Below, piece after piece: positions 24,181 through 35,710 of a DNA stretch of 64,000 nucleotides (within the stretch, counting starts at the first letter, position 1; every line of letters starts with the position of its first letter). Below the pieces are notes generated by a model that ran no database searches, had not been told where the DNA came from, and saw only the letters and a list, made by a program, of their open reading frames with translations. Location: positions 24,958,001 through 25,022,000 of the forward strand of contig JAKSXM010000147.1 in NCBI GenBank assembly GCA_022575985.1, written 5' to 3'. The DNA is from Anagrus nilaparvatae (Eukaryota > Arthropoda > Insecta > Hymenoptera > Mymaridae). Both the position numbers and the translations under genes were made by a program.

Positions 24181-26700
24181 AAATATTTTAAATAATTTTA
24201 CCCAAATGGTTCATTTTGCCCTAAGAGAGCAATTTGCACGAGGTGGGTCAAGCAGGATTCATTTCGTGTCCCTGGAATCCATTTTTATCATTTAGGATAA
24301 GGGGCCCATTTCGCTATTAGAAAAAAATTTGCACGAGTTGTGGAAATTTTTATCACATCGAATGTTCGTAATGTATATCGCATATTATAGGCCTGCATCC
24401 AGGGCTGAATACTAAATCACCCAATACTAAATCACCCTGCGTTTTAGAGGTGATTGAAGCCAAATTTTTCGAAAACAAATATATAGGGTAAATATTTTTT
24501 TCATGTTTATACTTCCTATAAACTTGTTTGGAGATCTGAAAACTATAAAGAATTAAATAATTAAGGGACATTGGTATCCTTTGGTAAAAAAAATTAAGAC
24601 ACAATTTTTACTTATAAATGCTACATTTATTAAAATCATGCCTTAAAATATTAAATTACGAAAGCATATAATATATTAAAACTTAATTTAATATATCTTT
24701 TGATCAGTTTTAAAAACATACCATTATAAATTTATAGTTCAAAGACATGATCAAGCTTTTGCTATTTACTAGAAAGTCACTTAATCACGTAATAATTAGA
24801 TTTTCTTATAGTCTTGTCCCAAAGTCTATCAGAGCATCTAAAAAGTAATTTGTAATATTTTCAGGGTAATATTGTCATGATATAGAATTATAAATTAAGA
24901 TATAACTTTCTGTTTATTTAAAAAGTATGTTTATGAAGAAAAAAAAATTGTTTTCTTAATTTTAAGTTTTTCTTTTTTATTCATTAAAACTTTATCAATT
25001 AAGTAAGTTTTTTTTAAAGACGTTTTAAAAAAGTTTAATTAGAATATTCTCATTTTAAATAAAAACATAACATTTTATATCGTTAAATTACAGGATATCG
25101 CATATAAAGAATTTCTAATAAATTTTCTTCCTTTTATTTTTTTTATTACACTTCTTCCGTTTCATGGAATTATATTGTCTTGTCTTATTTTCTTTTTTTT
25201 CATTCTATATATACATAAACCTCTCATTCACCTGTCATTCACAGATTATATCAACTATACTTGAAAAATATTTTATTGAAATGTATATTTCAAGATAGAT
25301 AGTTTTCTTTTTTTTAATAATGGACATTTACTTTTTTTTAATTATATAATCAGCGTTCAATTAAATTGATATTTATAAATAATATCGGGGAAAAGTTCGA
25401 GTTTTGCATTTACCATTCTGAAGAAATGAGTTTCATTTAAAAATTTTAATGGCTGCTTGTTTTATGATTTTATGATAATTATGCAGGCAAGTTTTATAAT
25501 ATTATTTAAAATAAAGCAGACTGTGAAATTATTGAAAAAACTTGTAAACGCAACCTAAATTCATGGAACATGTTTTCTATAGCTCGTGCTAAATCAATTT
25601 TCAGTACATGTTTCAATTTCGTGATTGAATTTTAGAAGAAAATTAATATTAGATCCTGCATCACAGTGGACTATCTATTGCGAAATACCAATGGAATTTT
25701 ACTTGCCCCTTTGGGAACAAAAATCTATTTTACAGCACACCGTTTAAATTTTGTTTGCACATGTTTTATTTTATATTTATAAATCTATGCAACAAAAAAA
25801 ATTTTAGTAACATTATTGATTTTTTTAAATCCACTGTATGTAAAATAGACGTACATGTATAAAAATATTTTATTACAAAATCTTTTTCCTTAAAAAGTTT
25901 TTTTTTTTCGAAAGAAAAAGGGGAAAAAAGACATATCTCTATAAATTTAAGGATATTTTCTCGTCGATATAAGTAAAAATAAAATTTATCAGACATGAAA
26001 CTTTTCAGACGTATATATAATAATTTTTTTTTTTCTTTTAGATATTTTTTTTTAAATTAAATGTCACTAGATAAAGACGTTATTGCATGTCAACGTTCAT
26101 ACTTCCCTTATTTTTGCTAAATTTTACCTTCTTTTTTTTTATAATGTATATAATATCGTACGTAGAAATTTAATCAATTATATACATTTTTATTTTCTTT
26201 ATTTTACTTTTTCTCACATCTTAGCTCTTGCGATATAGATATTTTCCTCATTAAAAATTTTTGTTGATCAAATGATTATTTTTGGATTTGGTACAAATAC
26301 TTTTTTTTTTTAATTTCTAGTCGACAGTAGTTTATAAAGATCAACATGATATTTAATAAATATGTATGATTTAAGTATGATTTAATTTTCGTAATATGAT
26401 ACTATTAAATCAATTCTATCTCATCAGGGCAGCCAAAATGTCTAAATTTTATTTTAAGACAAAAAAAAAAGAATACCAGTTTTTTGCTTATGCATGCATA
26501 GTAACGAAAAAAAATTGATATGTATATATTATGTTACCTTTATTTTTTGTTACTGATCATTTCATTATTTTATATGGGTTAGTCTAAGCATAATAACTTT
26601 TTTAACTTTACTTGTTGGGTCAAGAGGTTTCGAAAAAAATCGCCTGCTTGAATATTTATGGTACAAAAAACCTGTCTGTTTCTGTAATAATCGTGAAAGG
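24181..26700. other. Gene-free AT-rich stretch
   Basis: No gene supported. A single GGAACATGTT end fragment lies near 25564. The short frames here (24353, 25766) are lysine- and phenylalanine-rich chance ORFs. Confidence 0.45.
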
Positions 26701-26704
26701 ATTC

Positions 26705-26945
26705 TCTCAGTCACAAAAATTTGTTTCTACCACTATGCATAATAGCCCATAGGATAATAAAGACCCCATTCGTCCTTTGCCTTTTCTATTCCCTAGAAAA
26801 ACCACTACCTTGAGGTTTATGCAGTAGTTGCTCTTGCGATCGATTCTGTTTTTCAGCTGGCTGGTTTTGCTGTTCATATATTTTCCTCTGCTGTTTAGGC
26901 TGCTGCTTCCATTGTTGTGGCAGCTACTATCTTTCATTTTTACCT
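26705..26945 (-). pseudogene. Gln-rich coding remnant, unidentified
   Basis: On the minus strand, in a frame without a start codon, the sequence reads Gln-rich (QQWKQQPKQQRKIYEQQ, later EQLLHKPQGSGFSRE) before a stop; in another frame further on it reads EWGLYYPMGYYA. Composition is distinctly more GC-rich and codon-like than the surroundings. I infer the decayed remains of an exon or processed copy. Family not recognised. Confidence 0.3.
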
Positions 26946-28355
26946 AGTCACTCGCAGTTAGGTTGCTTGATCCCTGCTTTATGAGTTACTGCGTACTAGA
27001 TATTAAATATTAGTACTAGGGGCTTAGTTATTATTAGTAATAATTATTTAAACTGTTGAAACCAAATTTGATCCTGTTAATATACAAACCAGTTGTAAGT
27101 TTTTTTTATCCTGAAAGTCAAAATTTAACTAAGAACTACTCGTATATAAAAGCAAAAAATCGCCAAAGGGGGTCAATCGAGCACGAAAGAAATTTTTTTT
27201 TTTGGTACGGGGTGGTCTTTGATTTTAGTGCTACTTCTATACTAAAGATATATTATTACATAATTATAGTCAGGTAGAACGATACAAGTTCAAATTAAGG
27301 ATGAAAAATAGAAATATATTTTTAAAAAATGTAAACCGGTTTTAGTTCACAAGATGTAGAAATTAATAAAAAATGCATTTATAACTGATATATTATAATT
27401 CTTTGTCTTTTATTATTTATTTAATTTTCTATTTTTAATAAAGAGGCTTAAAATTTATAATAAAAAATCTTAAAAGTACCATTATGATAGTTTTAGAAAA
27501 TTTACAGTAATAACTTCTTCAAATATATATAATAAAGTCTTAAAAATATAGTTTAAAAAGTTTACGTATAAAAAAGTTTCTATTTTTTAGAGTAAAGTAT
27601 AAATTTATGTATACATATAAAGAAAAGTACAATTGTCATGGGATTTCAAAATGATTCTTTAGGAAGTTTCAATATAGTCATAGAATTTCACTCTATATTA
27701 ACACTTAAATTGAACGTAATAAAAAAAACTAACTATTTTACTTTACTTTTGTCATTTTATGTTTAATAAAATAAATTTTTAATATATTTTAGGTAAAATT
27801 ATATTATAAAAAATATATTTCTCTCTGTTTTAAATTCTTTAAATACAGTTCTTTAAGGTTAAAACTTGAAATGTTAAAGATACTTCTGAGAATGAATATA
27901 AAAAATTTTTATATTTCCTCGTAGAAAGAATATTACCCCAAGGGTTCATTTATACTTCGAGACCCCTTTTTAATTTTCAGATGTTGAATTTCCACAGGTT
28001 CAGAATATGTTTTTTTTTTAATAAGTAGGATTGTACAAAATTTGGAGTCACATTTGATTTACATGAGTTGCTTACGCTATATAAAATTTAATAAATAACG
28101 TAATAATATATAATAATTTATAATATTTAAAGGAAATTTTATGATTAGGAAAAAAGAAAGAGATAGATAAAAGTGGTAAATAGTGAGGGAAGAAGGGGGC
28201 ACTTTAAGGGATAAGTGGATGAAGAAATAAAGATAAAATTACTTGTGTAGGATAAGAGTTGAGAATTAGGATTATAAAAGTTATGGTATTAAGATAGATT
28301 TAATCCACGTTTGTCCATCTCAGGAGGTGTTGGTAAAGATTTGACTTGAAAAATA
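26946..28355. other. Intergenic AT-rich DNA
   Basis: No gene supported; the 73-codon frame at 27056-27277 shows no coding sign. Confidence 0.45.
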
Positions 28356-28780
28356 CTTATAACCGGTTTGTGTAAACGCAAACAAAATGCATGGAACATG
28401 TTTACCTCCAACTGAGGGCTAGGTGTACCTATTATAATACATAAATGTTACGCAATGTTACAATACAATTTTCTAATTTTCTAATTTGTAATTAGCTTAC
28501 TAGATGTTAAGATTCTAAACCCAAACTATCCTGATTCTCTAAACGCGTATTATTCTAGATCCCTAAGTTAAAATTATTCCAAGTTCCTAAACCTGAATTA
28601 TTCAAAGTCCCTAAATCAATATTATTTTAAGCCCATAAATCCGGATTATTTTAAGTCCCTAAATCGAAAGAATTTTAAGTTCCTAAATCTGAACTATTAT
28701 GAGTCCCTAAACCAGAATTATCCTAAGTCATGTTTGACCCCCCTTAAATAGGACATATTTGACCCTCATTCCTCGATTTT
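28356..28780 (+). repeat. Element with 24-bp minisatellite (about nine units)
   Basis: Begins ACCGGTTTGTGTAAACGCAA, then GCATGGAACATGTTTACC, then from about 28490 to 28735 a run of diverged 24-bp units (CCCTAAATCGAAAGAATTTT type), and a GACCCC-rich tail. Aligns with 19065-19340. It abuts the 3' end of the LINE relic that follows. Confidence 0.65.
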
Positions 28781-30335
28781 CAGACTTCAATATATTTACG
28801 GGTGAATAGGACAATCTCAGTCTTTGCCGACGCAAGCTTTAGACTATAATCATCCATCCAATAATTGACTCCATGCATTGCCTGGTTCAGTTTATCCTCG
28901 GCAATTTTTACATCTTTTGCCGTGATGACTAGGACCAAATCATCCGCATATCCGAAAGTAAAAGTATTCTCCGGCATTGGGAGCCTAAGTACCTGGCCGG
29001 ACATGATGTTTCATAGATCCGGTCCGAGGACCAATACTTGAACTGCAGTTACTCTCCTCAATCTTGTTCTTTGCGCAGACTCGTAGATTATTTCACGATC
29101 GCTCAGGTAACTGATGGTGGCTCTCGGCAGATATTTTGGCCCTTTGAAGTTCCTGAGCCCCTCCATGAAATCACACCATCTTGCTGAGTTGAAAGCACTC
29201 TTTACATTAAGGGTCACTAGTAAAGTGATTTTCTTTGAGTAGTGATAGCCTGTGTGTGCATTCTGGTACTGCTTATGGCATCGATAGTTGACTTCCCTTA
29301 GCGAAACCCGTATGGTCGGGGAGAGAGATCTTCTGCAGTTTCTACAGTCCTCAATATACTTGGTTGCAGCATCTACATACACAGGATAAGTTGTGGACAC
29401 TCGTGCGCGGCTATACTCAGAATCTCAGTGGGTATTCCATTAGGTCCGGGTGCCTTTCCATTTCTCAATGAGTCTACTGCTGTTAGAAACTCCTCTACGA
29501 TGCTTTCGGGGAAAGTTTCCTCGTCATCTTCTTATAAGTCATTTTCTTCCTTCCTCTTTGGGTGGGTAGAGAAAAGTCAGTTAACTATATGTCTAACATC
29601 CTCTTCGTTCATAACGCCACTTACGGAAAGAGCATCAATCCTCTTTGTGACTATTTTGTAACCCAGACCACATGGTCCATTGTCCACCTCATTACACAAA
29701 GCCATTTTGCATGCTCACTTACTTCTCTTAACAGCAAGTCTCAAGCTTTTCTTTACCTGCTTATACTCTGCCATCAGCTCAGCAGCTTCCTTTCTGGTCC
29801 TTGCACTCGTGGCTTTCCTTCTCGTCGTTAGGCTTGCCCTTCTTAGACGGGCTATTCCTGCGTTCCACTAGTAGGCTGGTGGTCTTCCTTCGCGGGTTCT
29901 TTTTTTGGGTATGGCTTTGTTACATGCCTATTCCAACAGAGTCATGATTTCCTAGACTAATATCTCTGCGTCGTAAATATTTCCTGGCCTTATTGCTATC
30001 CCTAGGATAGCAGTCTCTCCTCTTTTAAGCATGTTCACGCATGTCTCTTCGAATCTGTCGCCGTTCGTCATGCACCTCAAAAGAGATATATTGGTGGTCA
30101 CTCGCTGAGAAGTCCTCCAGAACTTGCCAATCTATAATTCTAGCAGCTAAATCTTATATTGCAAAAGATATATCCGGGATGGTCTGTTCGTAGCTAGGTC
30201 TTCTGAAAGTTGTAGTGTTACCTACATTTAACACAGATAACTTGAGCCTGGCAGCCAAATCGAGAATATTCTCTCTTCTTTTATCCGTCAGATTTTGTGT
30301 AAAGTTCAATATTTCTCCATAGAGGTCTGCAGTTA
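28780..30335 (-). pseudogene. Decayed R1-clade LINE (endonuclease and RT remnants)
   Basis: Reading from 30335 down, broken frames match the intact LINE ORF2 at 44890-47874 in order: endonuclease (DLAARLKLSVLNVGNT, IPDISF, SDHQYISFEV), then RT (NGKAPGPNGIPTE, LNVKSAFNSARW, VLVLGPDL) and the catalytic box GYADDLVLVITA near 28935. Several frameshifts and stop codons interrupt it. The 3' part beyond TEIVLFTRK is missing, replaced by the minisatellite element. It is a different, older family member than the copy at 44 kb and cannot be functional. Confidence 0.85.
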
Positions 30336-31220
30336 CAGTTTTGAATCAAAGTCTTTCTTGGCTATACGAAACGCGATCCAGCTCAAAGCATAAATTCCAA
30401 AATTTCGGGTAACCGATCCGAAATTCAGGTAATCACATAGTTTTGACTACCTGCAAAATGCCATAAGAAATTTACTATGGCAACTTTTCTTTGCTACAGT
30501 ATATTTTGACAAAAATTCAAAGATTTTTTAGTGCTAAAAATCAATTTTGCTTTAAATGTCTCACGTTATACTAAGGCCCTTTCTACACTAGATTAATTTT
30601 TTTTAAGTCTGTAAAGCACGTGGGATTTAAAAAAAATTATCTAATCTACAAAGGACTTAAAACTTGATTTCGTTTATGAAACTTTATTTTTATTTTTATA
30701 AGTATATTTTTCCTTGTTAATTAATAAACTCTTTAAATTTTGCATATAGTTTTTGAAAATTAATGCAGAGCATCCTTACAGTGTTTAATTGAGATATTAT
30801 GATTAAGTTATATTCCCGATAGTATAAATTTTAATAAATATATATTTTTCAAAATACAATTTAATTTATTATCTGTAATAAAAATAGCAAATTACAATAC
30901 GAAATACATCAATACAAATTTGACAATGCCTTATTATTTCAATAATATTGTAGAAAAATAAAATTCAAAAACTTTTGGGTAATAATAATTTATCAATTTT
31001 ATACATCAAATTACATTTTATATGAATTTCTATATAAATCTATAGTATAAAAAATTATAAATCATGATGAATTGAAAATTCAACTGTTGCACAATTAGGT
31101 CATAATGCTATACCAAAATTTTCAATACAGTCGTTTATGTACATATAAATACATATATATTATATATATTTATATATATTTTACCAATATCAATATATTT
31201 CATATTTTATTATAGATAGG
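30336..31220. other. AT-rich spacer
   Basis: No gene. About 30400-30480 may be further LINE remnant but is too decayed to read. (TA)n-like simple sequence near 31140-31190. Confidence 0.4.
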
Positions 31221-31429
31221 TTACCGTTAAAGTCCGCTTTGCAGTTAAAACCATTTATTCAGGCTTAGCCTAACATAACCTATCCTCAATGCCACCAATA
31301 TTTTTTATTTTTGCCCATTTTGTATTTTATATTGTTATTAATTTTAAATTGTTGATAAAAACTAACTTGAAAGGAGTTCAGTTTAACCAGTTAAAGCTAG
31401 TTTTTACAGCTGGCGGACTTTAACGGTTA
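31221..31429. mobile_element. Small MITE with TTA duplication
   Basis: Perfect 14-bp inverted ends CCGTTAAAGTCCGC and GCGGACTTTAACGG bound a 203-bp non-coding element (31224-31426), with TTA on both sides. A TTA/TAA 3-bp duplication is typical of PIF/Harbinger elements. Its termini differ from the MITE at 10040. Confidence 0.7.
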
Positions 31430-31944
31430 ACATGCATAAAATTTAGATTCAATAAAGATTAAAGTTGACCACATTCATACACAGTGAAACGTTGAGGGTT
31501 TTCTGTTGCTAGTTTTTGTCATTATTTTGCGCTTGAAATAAAAATCTATACGGTTTAAATTATTTTTGATACAATATTTAATCTACAGTATGCATATAAT
31601 ATTATTCACAAGCAATTATATTATATTTACACAAAATCATTTACACTTAAATTAATCACACTTAAACATTATTTGATAAAAAATACATGATTAATATAAT
31701 AATTAATTTTCATGAAATAATTCATTAATTTTAAACACTCTCTGTAGTACCTTTCAAAGGAGCAAAGGAGACACCTATTACATGAATATTTTTCAGATTT
31801 GAAAAATCGCCATTATTGACCTTAAAAAATTAATTAATTATTAAATTTTCAATAAAAAACATGGCCTATATTTTAAAAAACTTGATTGTATTCCCATTAT
31901 AACAAACGAAAAAACCATATTGAACATTATGAAAAAATTGATTA
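31430..31944. other. AT-rich spacer
   Basis: No gene or clear repeat seen. Confidence 0.45.
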
Positions 31945-32736
31945 ATAATTTCTATTCCTCAAGGGTCCTTTTCTATATAAATAATCAAAATATATGGATA
32001 AATACAAAAATATATTTACTGTTATTTTCTGGTTTCAGACCATTTTGAAAATATGCACGAGCCTTGTTTGAAAAAAAAAATCTTTACCAATATTTTCTAT
32101 ATTATACTAGCGTCCCTATCTAAAGATCTTCAAATTAGGTAGATAGGATGTAAAAAAATATTAGTAATTATTTTCGTGTTTCAGTCCATTTTGAACAAAT
32201 GCCTTATTTAATAATAAAAATGTTTACTAAAATTTCTATATTGCAAGGGTCTTATCTATAAATGATCAAACTAGGGAGGCAAATTGAAAAAAAATATTAT
32301 CAGTTATTTTCGCGTTTCAGACCATTTTGAACAATATAAACCTTATTTTAAAAAATTTTTGGAATCAATAGTTTCTATATTACAAGGGTCCCTATCTATT
32401 TATCAAAATTCTGTTTGAAGGTTTCTCGAGCAGAAATTTAATAGATTTTGAATCATAACTAACTATTTCTACTTTAGTGTCCCTAGAATCTAGTAAGAAT
32501 ACGCTTTGTGAAATTGTTCCTAAAGGGTAAAATGTAAAAAAATATTAGCCGTTATTTTCGCGTTTCATATCATTTTTAACTATATGAGCCTTATTTTTAA
32601 AAAAATTTTTTACTAAAATTTCTATATTGCTAGGGTTCCTAAGCTTTAGAAGATCAAACTAGATGGGTAAAATTTAATAGAATATTAGCAATTAGCGTTT
32701 CAGTCTATTTTGAACAATATTAGCCTAATTTATAAG
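31945..32736 (+). repeat. Degenerate tandem array, ~145-bp unit
   Basis: The block TTTCTATATTGCAAGGGTCC recurs near 31949, 32093, 32240, 32371 and 32619, each followed by TATTTTCGCGTTTCAGACCA and a TTTTGAACAATAT block. Units are strongly diverged. Two inverted units of the same family lie at 5000-5310. The array ends where a MITE inserted at 32739. Confidence 0.65.
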
Positions 32737-33020
32737 TACACTGTAAAAAGTAACTTTCTTAGATTTACAAAAAAAATTTAATTTTTTCGAAAAATTAGTG
32801 AAATTTTTCAATTATTTTTCGTAAATTTTCGAAAAAAAATCAATTTTTCTTGTGAATTCACAAAAAAAAATCGAGAATTTCAGAATTTTTTGATAATATA
32901 CTAAATTTAGTAAATATACGATTTTTTTAGAATATTTACAAATTTTTTCAAAAATGTATTAATTTTTCGAAAATGTTCTAATTTTTTTGTTAATATAAGA
33001 AAGTTACTTTTTACAGTGTA
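32737..33020. mobile_element. Palindromic MITE copy 4, internally deleted
   Basis: Element 32739-33018 (280 bp) with intact CACTGTAAAAAGTAAC and GTTACTTTTTACAGTG ends and TA flanks; about 100 bp of the left-hand interior seen in the other copies is absent. Confidence 0.85.
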
Positions 33021-33940
33021 TCTAAATCGAAAATTTTCTTAGTCCATTTGAATCCACCCCCTAAATATGGCACATTTGAATCCCCCCCCCCCCTTCCAAT
33101 CTCGAACCCTTTTTATAAATCCAAAATTATAGATATATTCTCTTCTTCGAATGTATATGATTACAAAGTCCTAATATTATAACAATGTATAAATGTAAAA
33201 ATTGCGTACGCTGTTGTTCCAGTAGCTAGGCAACTTTGTTCTGATTACTCACAAAGTATTTAGTTTTTAAATCAAAAAAAAAAATTAATGATAATGTTAT
33301 CAGGGTAATTAATTTAATTTTATTTATTAATATTAAAATAAATGATACTATGAAATATTTTTTTTTTAAATTTTAAATAAAATTAAATGATTATAATACT
33401 TAGATAAGATGCTTATGTAGATTACTTACTGTTAAGGTTTAAATAAGCGAAAAGTAAAGTGCGGAAAATTCAAGGTTTATGTTGGTGTATATAGAGGTTT
33501 AAACTCATACTAATACGTATATATGAATAAATGTATAATATGTTTTGATGAGAAACGGAATTTAGCAAATAAGATATTATGTGCTGAAGGGTCCTTTGTG
33601 TAGAATAGATTAAATGTCTAATTCTAGTGTTATGATGCGTACTATGTGCTTTTGTTAATATATTGGATATTTTAAGATCTTGAAGTCATGTATGATGGCT
33701 ATGTTTATGTTTGTACGTATTATAATATATGCAGAAATTTTAAAGCTTAATTTTTAATCAATACATGTAAAATATGATACATGAATTTTACAAATATTTT
33801 TATTTATGAACATTTATTTTGCTATTTTTTAATTAAAATTTTTAATTCTAACAAAATATAAGATATTTTAAAAGGATAAATTGCAAAATATTTATGCAAG
33901 CTCAAATTTACTAGTGGTTATTTACTGTGTAATTTACTAT
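33021..33940. other. AT-rich spacer with a C-homopolymer tract
   Basis: A run of about a dozen C residues near 33083 lies in a GAATCC/ACCCCC-rich segment similar to the tails of the minisatellite elements. Otherwise gene-free. Confidence 0.45.
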
Positions 33941-34375
33941 GATAAGGGGTTCAGGGGCGCTAACGGCAACTCCCTGGCAAAAATTTCCCCCCATTAGCAA
34001 AACTGGCGGATTTTTTAAAGAACGGGGGCAATTTTTGCCCTGAGGGCTGATTCTTATCGGCGAAGTTGTCATTGACCCCCTTAACCCATTATCTAATAAA
34101 AAATTCAGTTCAAGCTTCAAAAATCAGTTTTCTAAAGATTGGGCAGATTTGCTGATGGGGAGCAATTTTCACCATGGAGTTGTCGTTAGCCACCCTGAAC
34201 CGATTATAATTAAAAAAACCCAACACAGGCCTAAAAAATCAGTTTTTTTTTTAAGTTTGAGCAGATTTGCCGATGGGGGGACAATTTTTGCCCTGAGGGC
34301 TGATTCTTAAACACGAAGTTGTCTTTGCCCCCCCTCCCTCGAAACCATTATGATATAAAAAATCCAGGAGAAGAA
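33941..34375 (-). repeat. Tandem repeat, ~120-140-bp unit, three units
   Basis: The block GCAGATTTGCYGATGGGG recurs at about 34143 and 34261, with a diverged start near 34003. Each unit carries CAATTTTTGCCCTGAGGGCTGA (or a variant) and GAAGTTGTC. Minus-strand frames across it (RISPQGKNCP in two units) are repeat-encoded and not judged to be genes. Confidence 0.55.
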
Positions 34376-35527
34376 TGGCCCAAATCGCACGTAAACTGCA
34401 AAAAAAATGGTTAAAATTTAATCTAATGAAAATATTTAAAACTGTAGAAAATAAAGTTGCAAAGTTTTTCACTAAAAAAAAATTTTTTTTGTAAGTAAAC
34501 TTCTTGGTCCTAAAATTCAATGCTTTCAATTTTTTCGTAGCCCTTAATATATCTAATTTTTGTAAAGTTGTAGGCAATAAACTACTATAATACATGAACT
34601 TTTCAAATCAATACCAAGTGGTTAGTTTTGTTTTTGCTATCTAATGGTTTAATAAATAAGACCGTTAGATTTTTATTATAATAAAATGAATCAGTCTTGT
34701 ATTTTATATAACCAGGCTAATATAAAAATAAATGACTGTACTATAAGGAAATGACGAAAGAAAAAATATAAATTGAAATATTAGAAAATGGATAATAATA
34801 AAAGTTTTTTTTTTTAAATTCAAAGTGTAAATCTTGAAATTACAAAATGCATACATAAAAAAATCAACTTATATTAGCACACATCATGATTAAAAATAAA
34901 ACTCTTTTAGATCGTTTCGCTAGTTGCACGAGTTTCTTCTTCCGCTCATTGATGTTCTTTATTTTATTTTTTTTTTCTATAAAGTACACATAAAAATTTT
35001 TTTATAAATTTATGCTTTAAGTGTTATGATCAAAACTTTTGATAAGTAAGTAAATTTTATATTAAAATATTTTACATTTTAATATAAAGTTTTAGGATTC
35101 TAGTAATTTTATATAAATTTACTTACATTCAAGTTGAATCATTTACGTATACTTTTTTTTATTCTATATTTTACAAATATAGCATGTATAATACAATTTT
35201 AATAAAAAATTTAATATTCTTAAAGAATGAATTTATATGGCTTATATTACTTTGATTAAAGTAGAAATTCACCTTGTACTTGCTTATTGCTTTTTTATCC
35301 CACATGTTTTAAAAATATTAAAATACAAATATTGGAGAAATTACTCAAAAAGAAGATTACATTGATTCTTCAAATTTAGACAAATTTTTCGCTTAAGGCT
35401 TCCAAAAAAATCAAAGCTCGCAAATGATGCGTTACCCGCATATTACATTCGGCTTCTAAAACAAATATATTTCGTAGAGGAAATCATTACAGACTCTTCC
35501 ACTTTTCCACTAACACCAAAAGTGACC
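34376..35527. other. AT-rich region downstream of the SR gene
   Basis: No separate gene supported. The part nearest 35527 probably belongs to the 3' UTR of the minus-strand SR-rich gene. The rest is simple AT sequence. Confidence 0.4.
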
Positions 35528-35710
35528 TCAATCTAATTCAAAATCTAAGATTGGCCAAAGTTGCTTATTAAGATTTAGAATTGCTTGATTGTGGAGAGGA
35601 TTTTGTGAACGGTCGCCTCTGCTTATTCCATTTAAAGTTCCTTGAAATTCAGAATTGGATCGTGAACTAGAGCTTGGATAATTTTTTGGATAAGATTTTT
35701 TTAAAGAATC
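35528..35710 (-). other. In-frame open extension after the SR gene stop
   Basis: Immediately after TAG the same frame stays open for 60 codons to TGA (35530-35528). The reading begins DSLKKSYPKNYPSSSSRSNS and ends QLWPILDFELD. Its Ser/Arg/Pro-rich start matches the protein upstream, unlike ordinary 3' UTR. The junction TTCAATTTTAG/GATTC also looks like a splice acceptor, but no good phase-0 donor is seen just upstream (only a weak GTTTCA). Explanations are stop readthrough, an unrecognised intron, or a recent nonsense mutation or base error. Confidence 0.5.

Noticed and set aside
31945..32736. CRISPR-like array
   Set aside because: The units are ~145 bp, strongly diverged and without constant short repeats and unique spacers; the DNA is eukaryotic.
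33911..34595. Minus-strand ORFs containing RISPQGKNCP
   Set aside because: The shared peptide is produced by a tandem DNA repeat; no start context, splice sites or known domain.
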